The notes beneath the pieces are model-generated. The model did not search any database, was not told the origin of the DNA, and saw only the letters and a program-made list of their open reading frames with translations. Shown here in pieces: positions 57,124 through 64,000 of a stretch of 64,000 nt of DNA (position 1 is the first letter of the stretch; every line of letters starts with the position of its first letter). Source of the stretch: JAJPIG01 sp035531675 (GTDB lineage Bacteria; Desulfobacterota; Binatia; Binatales; Binataceae); the NCBI GenBank assembly GCA_035531675.1, contig DATKSL010000041.1, positions 1 to 64,000 on the forward strand, in the 5' to 3' direction. Made by a program: the position numbers and the translations under genes.

Positions 57124-57726
57124 CTACGGGGTGCGGTTGACGGTGCGGCCAACGATTACCTCGTCGATGAGCCCGTACTCGACCGCCTGCGTCGGAGTCA
57201 TGAAGGTATCGCGGTCGGTGTCGCGCTCGACCCGCTTGATATTCTGGCTGGTGTGATGGGCGAGGATATCGTTGAGCACCTCGCGCAGTCGCAGCGCTTC
57301 GCGCGCCTGGATATCGATGTCAGTGGCCTGACCCTCGAAGCCGCCCGAGAGCTGATGGATCATCATGCGGGCGTGGGGCAGGGCATAGCGGCGCCCCTTG
57401 GTGCCAGCCGTCAGCAGCACCGCGCCCATGCTCGCGGCCTGACCGACGCACAGCGTGGAGACCGGAGGTTTGACGAACTGCATGGTGTCGTAGATCGCCA
57501 GGCCGGCGGTGACCGACCCGCCCGGCGAGTTGATGTACATGCTGATCTCTTTCTCGGGATCCTCGGATTCGAGGAACAGCAGCTGCGCAGTCACCAGGTT
57601 GGCGAGGTCGTCGCCGATCGGACCGCCGACAAAGATAATCCGGTCCTTCAGCAGGCGCGAATAAATATCGTAGGAACGCTCACCACGTCCGGTCTGCTCG
57701 ACCACATAGGGCACCAAAACGCTCAT
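57124..57726 (-). CDS. clpP: ATP-dependent Clp protease proteolytic subunit
   Basis: The protein has 200 residues. The serine protease triad is Ser in GQAASMGAVLL (nucleophile elbow), His in ARMMIHQLSGG and the Asp in the RDTDRDTFMTP region. RIIFVGGPIGDDLANLVTAQ and YINSPGGSVTAGLAIYDTMQ are ClpP1-type signatures. It forms 14-mer barrels with ClpX or ClpA ATPases. Neither tig nor clpX is next to it, as is often seen in other genomes, so it may be a second copy elsewhere in the chromosome or an unusual layout. It is divergent from the phosphate operon. Confidence 0.96.
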   Translation of the reverse strand: MSVLVPYVVEQTGRGERSYDIYSRLLKDRIIFVGGPIGDDLANLVTAQLLFLESEDPEKEISMYINSPGGSVTAGLAIYDTMQFVKPPVSTLCVGQAASMGAVLLTAGTKGRRYALPHARMMIHQLSGGFEGQATDIDIQAREALRLREVLNDILAHHTSQNIKRVERDTDRDTFMTPTQAVEYGLIDEVIVGRTVNRTP

Positions 57727-57823
57727 GAAGGGAAAATACTACATGGCGCGCGGAGCGTCGAGATGTCCCTGGCGGGCCCGAAAATGGCGCGCAGTTTCGA
57801 AGTTAATTTCGATTTGGCGACGC

Positions 57824-57855
57824 CGTAACAATTTCGTAACACTACTTCCTTAATT
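57824..57855 (+). promoter_or_regulatory. Pho-box-like direct repeat and promoter of the pst operon
   Basis: CGTAACA (57824-57830) and CGTAACA (57835-57841) are perfect direct repeats separated by ATTT, an 11-bp period that matches the geometry of PhoB boxes. TTAATT at 57850-57855 can be a -10. It lies 82 bp before pstC; the regulator genes are at the end of the same operon. Confidence 0.7.
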
Positions 57856-57923
57856 TCCTTTTGCGGGCGGCATAGCATGCAGTTCATCCGATCGAAGCGT
57901 ATCGGCAGGGCATATTAAGGCGG

Positions 57924-58925
57924 ATGCGCTTGGCAGAATTCCTCGAAGCGACGGCAGATACGGCGGCTGTGGGGAGAGGTGAGGGGCGCCGGCGTCCCGG
58001 CTTTGGCGTGCGGCCGTTCGGCGACCGCCTGTTCGCGTTTACCACCTTAGGGCTCGGGCTGATAATTCTCGCGATCCTGTTTGGACTGGCGCTCTCGCTG
58101 GTCCTCGGCTCCACCCCCTCGATCAAACAATTCGGACTGGGCTTCGTCGTCAGCACCGACTGGGACCCGGCCAATGATGTGTACGGGGCGCTGCCGTTTA
58201 TCTACGGAACGGTGGTTTCCTCGACGCTGGCGCTGCTGATCGCGGTGCCGCTGAGCCTCGGCACGGCGCTCTACCTGAGCGAGACGGCGCCGGAATGGCT
58301 GGGCCGCCGGATTGGATTCCTGGTCGAGCTGCTGGCCGCGATTCCAAGCGTGGTCTACGGCTTGTGGGGAATCTTCGTGCTCGGGCCATGGCTGCGCGAT
58401 CACGTCGAGCCGGCGCTCGGTACGCTGGGCTTCGTGCCCTTGTTCACCGGGCCGCACATCTCGGTCAGCATGCTGTGCGCGGGGGTGCTGCTGGCGATCA
58501 TGGTGCTGCCCTACATCGCGTCGGTCTGCACCGATGTCTTCCGGGCCGTGCCGCAGGTGCAGCGCGAGGCTGCGCTGGCGCTGGGGGCGACGCGCTGGGA
58601 GATGGTGCGCACGGCAGTGCTGCCATACGGACGTTCCGGAATAATCGGCGGTATCATCCTGGGGCTGGGACGGGCGCTGGGCGAAACTATCGCGGTGGCG
58701 ATGGTGATCGGCAATCGCCCGCAAATCGCGGCCTCGCTGTTCGCGCCCTCTGCAACGCTGGCCAGCGTTATCGCCAACGAGTTCGCCGAGGCGACCTCGA
58801 ATCTCTACGTGTCGTCGCTGATGGAACTCGGGCTGGTGCTGCTCGCGGTCGGCGTGTTGCTGAACATCGCCGCCCGGGTCCTGGTGCTGAGCGTGACGCG
58901 CGGGCAGGGGGACGAGACGCGATGA
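57924..58925 (+). CDS. pstC: Phosphate ABC transporter permease
   Basis: The protein has 333 residues with about six membrane helices. FGLALSLVLGSTPSIKQF begins the first span. The BPD_transp EAA-type loop for PstB contact is EAALALGATRWEMVRTAVLP with IGGIILGLGRALGETIAVAM. It forms the inner-membrane channel of the Pst high-affinity phosphate importer together with PstA. The following gene overlaps it by 4 nt (ATGA). A PstS phosphate-binding protein gene is not seen upstream, where clpP lies divergently. Confidence 0.93.
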   Translation: MRLAEFLEATADTAAVGRGEGRRRPGFGVRPFGDRLFAFTTLGLGLIILAILFGLALSLVLGSTPSIKQFGLGFVVSTDWDPANDVYGALPFIYGTVVSSTLALLIAVPLSLGTALYLSETAPEWLGRRIGFLVELLAAIPSVVYGLWGIFVLGPWLRDHVEPALGTLGFVPLFTGPHISVSMLCAGVLLAIMVLPYIASVCTDVFRAVPQVQREAALALGATRWEMVRTAVLPYGRSGIIGGIILGLGRALGETIAVAMVIGNRPQIAASLFAPSATLASVIANEFAEATSNLYVSSLMELGLVLLAVGVLLNIAARVLVLSVTRGQGDETR

Positions 58926-59785
58926 ACCGGAGCTCGGAAATGACCAGCCAGTTCCGCCGCAAGCTCAAGAGCGACGCGATGATCGCGGTCACCGCCGTGG
59001 CGACGCTGCTCGCGGTCGTGCCGCTGTTCCTGGTGCTCGGCTACCTGGTGAGCAAGGGCGCCAGCAGCCTCAACCTCAACTTTTTCACACAGATGCCCAA
59101 GCCGGTCGGCGAGCATGGCGGCGGGATGGCCAATGCGATCGTCGGGACCTTCGAGCTGGTCGGGATGGCCTGTCTGATCGGCGTCCCGGTCGGAATCGGG
59201 GCCGGACTCTACCTGGCCGAACATCCCTTGACCTCGGTAGCCCGCGCGATCCGCTTCGCCGCCGACATCACCATGGGGGTGCCGTCGATCGTGGTAGGAA
59301 TTTTCGCCTATGCGGTGGTGGTGCGGCCGATGCACGGATTTTCGGCCTTGGCCGGATCGTTCGCGCTGGCGGTCATCATGATTCCCCTGATCACCCGGAC
59401 CACCGAGGAGATGGTCAAGCTGGTGCCGCGCGAGTTGCGCGAGGCGGCCCTGGCGCTGGGGGTGCCGCGCTGGCGCACCAGTCTCTCGATCGTGGTGCCG
59501 ACCGCGATGACCGGGGTCGCCACCGGGGTGATCCTGGCGATCGCGCGGATCGCCGGCGAAACCGCGCCGTTGCTGTTCACCTCCTTCGGCAACCAGTTCT
59601 GGTCGACCTCGGTAACCCAGCCGATTGCCTCGCTGACCGTGCAGGTCTACGCCTTCGCGATCTCGCCCTTCGCCGACTGGCAACGTCAGGCCTGGGCGGG
59701 CGCGCTGGTCCTCACCTGCATCGTGCTGGCGCTTGAAATCGGCGTAAGATGGATGACCAGGGGCGCCGCGCGGGTGCCCAGATAG
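58922..59785 (+). CDS. pstA: Phosphate ABC transporter permease
   Basis: The protein has 287 residues from the ATG at 58922 (MNRSSEMTSQFRRKLKSDAM), overlapping the pstC stop as ATGA; longer in-frame starts lie within pstC. Six helices are expected. Signatures include ADITMGVPSIVVGIFAYAVV and REAALALGVPRWRTSLSIVV with IARIAGETAPLLFTSFGNQF, the EAA loop and the PstA ending. It pairs with PstC in the Pst importer. PstB starts 6 bp downstream. Confidence 0.94.
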   Translation: MNRSSEMTSQFRRKLKSDAMIAVTAVATLLAVVPLFLVLGYLVSKGASSLNLNFFTQMPKPVGEHGGGMANAIVGTFELVGMACLIGVPVGIGAGLYLAEHPLTSVARAIRFAADITMGVPSIVVGIFAYAVVVRPMHGFSALAGSFALAVIMIPLITRTTEEMVKLVPRELREAALALGVPRWRTSLSIVVPTAMTGVATGVILAIARIAGETAPLLFTSFGNQFWSTSVTQPIASLTVQVYAFAISPFADWQRQAWAGALVLTCIVLALEIGVRWMTRGAARVPR

Positions 59786-59791
59786 ACCCTT

Positions 59792-60559
59792 ATGGCCGAC
59801 AAGCTTATTTGCCGCAATCTGAACGCCTACTTCAGCCGTGGCCAGGTTCAGGCCCTCACCAATGTCAACCTTAACGTCGGCGTTAATCTGGTGACCGCGA
59901 TCATCGGCCCGTCGGGATGCGGTAAATCGACGCTGGTGCGATGCCTCAACCGGATGCACGAGGAAGTGCCGGGAGCGAGCGCCGTCGGCGAAGTGCTGCT
60001 CGACGGTGACGATATCTACGCCGCCGGTCTCGACCCCGCGCAAATCCGCCGGCGCATCGGGATGGTGTTCCAGAAGCCCGCACCGTTCCCGACCATGTCG
60101 ATTGCCGAGAACGTCGCGGCCGGGCTGCGGCTCAATAGCGCCCGCTTGAGCCGCGCCGAGCGCGATGAGATTGTCGAACGCAGCCTGCATAACGCGGCGC
60201 TATGGGAAGAGGTCAAGGACCGCCTCGACGCGCCGGGAGTGAGCCTCTCGGGCGGCCAGCAACAGCGCCTGTGCGTGGCCCGTGCGCTGGCAGTGGAGCC
60301 CGAGGTGCTGCTGATGGACGAGCCGTGCTCGGCGCTCGACCCGATCTCGACCGCGCGCATCGAGGAGCTGCTGCTCGAGCTCAAGGAGCGCTACACGATC
60401 GTAATCGTCACGCACAACATGCAGCAGGCGGCGCGGACCTCGGATTACACCGCCTTCATGTACAACGGCGAACTGGTCGAGTTCGGCGGCACCAAGCAGA
60501 TCTTCACCAATCCGACTCGGCCCGAGACCGAGGACTATATTACCGGGCGCTTCGGTTAG
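59792..60559 (+). CDS. pstB: Phosphate ABC transporter ATP-binding protein
   Basis: The protein has 255 residues. Walker A is IGPSGCGKSTLVRCLNRM, the ABC signature is LSGGQQQRLCVARALAVEP, and Walker B is VLLMDEPCSALDP with the switch His in IVIVTHNMQQAA. It drives phosphate import through PstC-PstA. KQIFTNPTRPETEDYITGRFG matches the PstB C terminus. The gene lies 6 bp after pstA and 15 bp before phoU. Pst complexes also relay phosphate status to PhoR through PhoU. Confidence 0.97.
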   Translation: MADKLICRNLNAYFSRGQVQALTNVNLNVGVNLVTAIIGPSGCGKSTLVRCLNRMHEEVPGASAVGEVLLDGDDIYAAGLDPAQIRRRIGMVFQKPAPFPTMSIAENVAAGLRLNSARLSRAERDEIVERSLHNAALWEEVKDRLDAPGVSLSGGQQQRLCVARALAVEPEVLLMDEPCSALDPISTARIEELLLELKERYTIVIVTHNMQQAARTSDYTAFMYNGELVEFGGTKQIFTNPTRPETEDYITGRFG

Positions 60560-60574
60560 CGCCGGGAGGGCGGC

Positions 60575-61273
60575 ATGAATGTTACTCAACCGCAGCACAC
60601 CAACCGTCAGTACGAGGAGGAGTTGCGCGGCTTGCGCGCCGGACTCATCAAGATGGGCGGACTGGTCGAGAGCCAGATCACCGAGGCCGTCGAGGCACTG
60701 GTGGAGCGCGATTCCGTCCACGCCCGGACGGTGATCGAGCGCGACGCCGAGGTCAACCGCATGGATATCGAGACCGACGGCCGCTGCATCAACCTGCTGG
60801 CGCTGCATCAGCCGGCCGCCAGCGACCTGCGCTTCATCACCACCGGCCTCAAGATCACTACCGACCTCGAGCGCATCGGCGACAACGCGGTCAACATCTG
60901 CGAGCGCGCCCTGGAGCTCAACGAAGAGCCGCAGCTCAAACCCTATATCGACATTCCGCGGATGGCTTCGATCGCGCAAACGATGGTCAAGGACAGCCTC
61001 GACGCCTTCATGCGCAACGACACCACGCTGGCCGAGCAGGTGATCGCGCGCGACGACGAAGTCGACCTCCTCAACTACCAGATCTACCGCGAGCTGCTGA
61101 GCTTCATGGCCGAGGATCCGCACACCATCGGGGTGGCAACCCGGGTGCTGTTCGTTTCCAAGTACCTCGAGCGGATCGCCGACCACGCAACCAATATCGC
61201 GGAGATGGTGGTCTACATGGTTGAAGGCAAAAACATCAAGCATATGGATCCCAAACACGAGCAACCATCATGA
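60575..61273 (+). CDS. phoU: Phosphate signalling complex protein
   Basis: The protein has 232 residues, full length for PhoU. Two similar three-helix PhoU modules are present. Metal-binding signatures are TTGLKITTDLERIGDNAVNI and VSKYLERIADHATNIAEMVV (E/D-x-x-x-D type). PhoU links the Pst transporter to the PhoR kinase and keeps the Pho regulon off when phosphate is plentiful. It ends 4 bp into the response-regulator gene (ATGA overlap), so translation of PhoU and PhoB is coupled. Confidence 0.95.
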   Translation: MNVTQPQHTNRQYEEELRGLRAGLIKMGGLVESQITEAVEALVERDSVHARTVIERDAEVNRMDIETDGRCINLLALHQPAASDLRFITTGLKITTDLERIGDNAVNICERALELNEEPQLKPYIDIPRMASIAQTMVKDSLDAFMRNDTTLAEQVIARDDEVDLLNYQIYRELLSFMAEDPHTIGVATRVLFVSKYLERIADHATNIAEMVVYMVEGKNIKHMDPKHEQPS

Positions 61274-62025
61274 GCTCAACGATGACTCAGCCGCAGCAGC
61301 CGGAGACGCGGGCGCCGGTGCATAATCGCATCCTGGTGGTCGAGGACGAGAGCGAGATTCGCGAGTTGATCCGCTACAACCTCGAGCGCGAGGGCTTCGC
61401 GGTCGAGGAGCGCGGCGACGGCGCCAGCGCGCTGACCCGCATCCGCCAGCATCCGCCCGACCTGGTGGTGCTCGATCTGATGCTGCCCGGGATGCCCGGA
61501 CTCGAGATCTGCCGCCAGCTTCGCGCCGATGCCGAGCTGGCCAGTCTGCCCATCCTGGTGGTTACCGCGCGCGGCTCGGAGGTCGATCGCGTGATCGGCC
61601 TGGAGATGGGCGCGGACGATTACGTGGTCAAGCCCTTTTCGCCGCGCGAGCTTGTCGCACGGGTGCGCGCGCTGCTGCGCCGCGCCGGCCATGCCAGCGA
61701 GCCGGCGAGCGATGGCCTCTACGAACGCGGCCGCCTGCGGATCGATTTCGACACCTACCAGGTGTGGGTCGAAGGCGAGCGCGAAACCCTGGCGCTGCGC
61801 GAATTCGAGCTGCTGCGCTTCTTCGTGCAGCATCCGCTGCGCGTCTACACCCGCGAACAACTGCTCGACATGGTGTGGGGACGCGACACCTTCGTCGAGC
61901 CGCGCACGGTCGACGTTCACGTCCGCCGCCTGCGCCAGCATATCGAGCGCGACGACGCCAATCCCCTGCTGATCCTGACCGTCCGCAGCGTCGGCTACCG
62001 CTTCGACCCCAGCGCGCTTGACTAG
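61270..62025 (+). CDS. phoB: PhoB-type response regulator
   Basis: The protein has 251 residues; the first 17 are an extra polar extension, and ATG at 61282 is an alternative start. The receiver domain has VVEDESEIREL, the phosphorylated Asp in LVVLDLMLPG (about 66), VVTARGSEVDRVIGLEMGAD and VVKPFSPREL with the Lys. The OmpR/PhoB winged-helix domain (about 150-248) has LREFELLRFFVQHPLRVYTR and RTVDVHVRRLRQHI. It would activate pst and other phosphate-starvation genes through Pho boxes such as the one at 57824. Its stop overlaps the sensor-kinase start. Confidence 0.92.
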   Translation: MSSTMTQPQQPETRAPVHNRILVVEDESEIRELIRYNLEREGFAVEERGDGASALTRIRQHPPDLVVLDLMLPGMPGLEICRQLRADAELASLPILVVTARGSEVDRVIGLEMGADDYVVKPFSPRELVARVRALLRRAGHASEPASDGLYERGRLRIDFDTYQVWVEGERETLALREFELLRFFVQHPLRVYTREQLLDMVWGRDTFVEPRTVDVHVRRLRQHIERDDANPLLILTVRSVGYRFDPSALD

Positions 62026-63457
62026 AAGCCTAAAGCTGCGCCTTGCCGCCGTCATCCTGCTGGCGATCGTGCCGCCGGCGGTGCTGCTGGCGGTAATCGC
62101 GGCCAACCAGCCGGGTTACTGGGTATGGATGCTGATCGCGATCGGCGCCGGGGCGCTGCTCGCAATCGTCGCGGCCGGCACCATCGTCGGATGGTGGCTG
62201 CAGAGCGTCGAACGCATCAGCGCGGTTGCCTCGGCGCTCGCCGGGCGCCGGCCGCCGGCCCATTTCACCGCCGACTCGCGCGATGCGATGGGCCGCGCCG
62301 AGCATCTGCTGCTCGAGAGCGCCGGCGCGGTAATCGCCGACCTCGGCCGGCTGTCCGAGGAGGCCGGCGAGTTCGACGCGATCCTGCGCGGCATGAGCGA
62401 AGCGGTGGTGGTCACCAATGCCAACGGCGCCGTGGTGCTGCTCAACGGCGCGGCGCTCAGGATGTTCGCGCTGGCCGAAACTATCGACTACCGCGGCCGC
62501 GACTTCGTCGAACTGTGCCGCGATCCGCGCCTGCAGGAATTCGTCGCGCGCTCGATGGCCACGGCGGCCGCCGGCCAGGGCGCGGCCACTGGTCAGCGGA
62601 TGGCGAGCGCCGAAATCACCATCCAGACTCCGACGCCGCATAATCTGAGCGCCAGCGCGGCGCCACTCACGCCCGCGCGGGGAGCGGCCGCGGCCTGGGT
62701 GTTCGTGTTTCACGACATCACCCAGCTCAAGTCGTACGAGACCGTGCGCACCGACTTCATCGCCAACCTGACGCACGAGTTGCGCACTCCCTTGAGCGCC
62801 CTGTGCGGCTATGCGGAGACGCTGATGGAGGGGGTCGACGAGCTCGAGACGCGCCAGCGCTTCCTCGGCATCATCGAGCGCCAGGCGCGCCGCCTTTCGC
62901 GCCTGCTCGACGACCTGATTTCACTCTCGGACCTGGAACGCGGCTTCGCCGCGCTCAAGCTGGAGGCGCTGGCGCCGCGCCGCGCGCTCGGCGAAGCGGT
63001 CGATCTGATGCAGGAGCAGGCGCAACGCCACGGCGTCACGCTGGCGATGAAATGCCCCGACGGACTGCCCGAGATCGCCGCCGATCGCGATCGCGTGCAG
63101 CAGGTGATGCTCAACCTGATCGACAACGCCATCAAGTACACGCCGCGCGGCGGCAGCGTCACCGTCGAGTCGCGGGCGGCCTCCGACGGCGCCAACGGCG
63201 AGCCGCATGCGGGCGTCGAACTGGCGGTCGCCGACACCGGCGACGGCATCCCGGCGGCCGACATCCCGCGCCTGACCGAGCGCTTCTACCGGGTCGATCG
63301 GGCACGCTCGCGCGAGCTGGGCGGCACCGGGCTGGGACTCGCGATCGTCAAGCATATCGTGCAGCTTCATCACGGCCGCCTGAAGATCGAGAGCCGCCTG
63401 CGCGAGGGCACGACCGTCACCGTCTGGCTGCCCGCCGCTCAGCCGCCGCCCGCCTGA
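62018..63457 (+). CDS. phoR: PhoR-type sensor histidine kinase
   Basis: The protein has 479 residues from TTG at 62018, overlapping the phoB stop. Two N-terminal helices (about 6-27 and 33-57) flank almost no periplasmic loop, as in PhoR. A PAS domain follows (VTNANGAVVLLNGAALRMFA), then HisKA with the His in FIANLTHELRTPLSALCGY (about 252). The HATPase motifs are VMLNLIDNAIKYTPRGGSV, VADTGDGIPAADIPRLTERF and GGTGLGLAIVKHIVQLHHG. It senses phosphate status through the Pst-PhoU complex rather than a ligand pocket. It closes the operon and is followed by a GC-rich hairpin. Confidence 0.92.
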   Translation: MTRSLKLRLAAVILLAIVPPAVLLAVIAANQPGYWVWMLIAIGAGALLAIVAAGTIVGWWLQSVERISAVASALAGRRPPAHFTADSRDAMGRAEHLLLESAGAVIADLGRLSEEAGEFDAILRGMSEAVVVTNANGAVVLLNGAALRMFALAETIDYRGRDFVELCRDPRLQEFVARSMATAAAGQGAATGQRMASAEITIQTPTPHNLSASAAPLTPARGAAAAWVFVFHDITQLKSYETVRTDFIANLTHELRTPLSALCGYAETLMEGVDELETRQRFLGIIERQARRLSRLLDDLISLSDLERGFAALKLEALAPRRALGEAVDLMQEQAQRHGVTLAMKCPDGLPEIAADRDRVQQVMLNLIDNAIKYTPRGGSVTVESRAASDGANGEPHAGVELAVADTGDGIPAADIPRLTERFYRVDRARSRELGGTGLGLAIVKHIVQLHHGRLKIESRLREGTTVTVWLPAAQPPPA

Positions 63458-63467
63458 ATTTCCTGGG

Positions 63468-63497
63468 CTCCCTCCCCCGAAACAGTGGGGGAGGGAG
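63468..63497 (+). terminator. Hairpin at the end of the pst-pho operon
   Basis: CTCCCTCCCCC (63468-63478) and GGGGGAGGGAG (63487-63497) form an 11-bp perfect stem with an 8-nt loop, 10 bp after the phoR stop. No T-run follows, so it may be a Rho-aided terminator or message-stabilising end. Confidence 0.6.
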
Positions 63498-63623
63498 TCA
63501 GAAGCGTGCGCGCATCGCGCGGCGGACCACCATCCTTGAAACGCGATCGTCATTATGAAAAGTGAGGAGGACTAGCGTGCGCGCCGGAAATTCCATCTGA
63601 GTTGAAAGAGCGGGGTCGAAGAA

Positions 63624-63953
63624 ATGGCGCCGAGAATAAAATTAATCGAAGACCTCAACAACCCACCGCCCGAGGTCGGCAAGGTCCTCGCCGCGTACAT
63701 GGAACGGACCGGAGGGCAATACGCGAAGATCGCCCTCGACATGGACCATCCATGGCGCCAGAAGGGGACCGACGACCATCATCAATGGGCGTTACAGATA
63801 GCCAACGCTTACGGACTCAGCCCGCGGCTGCTGGAACTGAAACTCCAGTACGACTGGTACCTGGTGCGCGAGGGGCTGATTGCTCAGCGTTCGCAGCAAC
63901 TGGTCGAGATGTTAGGCACGGTGATCGCCGGGGCCCTGCAATGCCCGTATTGA
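63624..63953 (+). CDS. Hypothetical cytoplasmic protein
   Basis: The protein has 109 residues: MAPRIKLIEDLNNPPPEVGK, then VLAAYMERTGGQYAKIALDM, DHPWRQKGTDDHHQWALQIA and ELKLQYDWYLVREGLIAQ. It is predicted to be helical and soluble, with no signal or membrane segment. No family is recognised. It lies 166 bp beyond the phoR stop, after the operon hairpin, so it is probably a separate transcription unit. The remaining bases to 64000 hold no feature that I can support. Confidence 0.55.
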   Translation: MAPRIKLIEDLNNPPPEVGKVLAAYMERTGGQYAKIALDMDHPWRQKGTDDHHQWALQIANAYGLSPRLLELKLQYDWYLVREGLIAQRSQQLVEMLGTVIAGALQCPY

Positions 63954-64000
63954 ACTGCCTGGCATTCAGCCGCGTCGCGGTTTGCAGGAGCAGGTGCGGA

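Noticed and set aside
58295..58921. An extended N terminus for PstA
   Set aside because: It overlaps pstC out of frame and has no membrane helices. The ATGA overlap at 58922 gives the normal PstA start.

Overview
The window is chromosomal DNA from a visibly GC-rich soil or freshwater type bacterium. No rRNA or other phylogenetic marker is present, so the lineage is inferred. The mix of acetone/acetophenone-carboxylase-like HyuA/HyuB proteins, aromatic ring dioxygenases, a LinB-like haloalkane dehalogenase, LLM oxidoreductases and many GC-rich hypothetical genes suits an uncultured catabolic lineage such as Binatota/Desulfobacterota-like bacteria. Other high-GC proteobacteria-like groups remain possible.

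Bases 1-5245 look like the right end of an integrated element. They hold a type I-E-like CRISPR array (28-nt repeats, 33-nt spacers) that runs off the left edge. After it come a wrecked FkbM methyltransferase, a zinc-ribbon protein, an AT-rich stretch rich in inverted repeats, and small genes with frameshifts (one is a TSCPD-domain protein). The end is an excisionase-like HTH gene and a tyrosine recombinase, followed at 5196-5245 by only the 3' part of a tRNA-Gly(CCC). That is the usual scar of tRNA-targeted integration. No second copy of the site lies to the left within the window, so the CRISPR array is probably inside the element.

Bases 5284-24636 carry a hydantoinase/acetone-carboxylase-type region: three HyuB-like proteins with a fused zinc-binding tail, two HyuA-like ATPases, an alcohol dehydrogenase, an epimerase-type dehydrogenase, an isochorismatase-fold protein and an amidohydrolase. 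A GntR/FCD regulator then sits directly in front of a CarAa-like Rieske oxygenase whose promoter carries a good GntR-type palindrome. Bases 24815-38711 are mixed: HEAT-repeat proteins, a di-haem oxidoreductase, ilvD, a cyclic-nucleotide-gated MscS-type channel, a GST, and a CHASE2 adenylate cyclase next to a beta-barrel-like protein and a FecR protein.

Bases 38943-57034 are a second catabolic region. A meta-cleavage lower pathway (acylating acetaldehyde dehydrogenase, hydroxy-oxovalerate aldolase, C-C hydrolase, oxopentenoate hydratase) runs on the plus strand. Further right are naphthalene-upper-pathway-like genes: ring dioxygenase alpha and beta subunits, a NahC-like extradiol dioxygenase, three NahD-like isomerases and a NahE-like hydratase-aldolase. 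They are interleaved with a flavin monooxygenase, a haloalkane dehalogenase, an LLM oxidoreductase and haem or di-iron proteins. No dihydrodiol dehydrogenase, ferredoxin or ferredoxin reductase was seen, so the pathway is incomplete here. Bases 57124-63457 are housekeeping: clpP, then a phosphate operon pstC-pstA-pstB-phoU-phoB-phoR preceded by a clear Pho-box-like direct repeat and lacking pstS.
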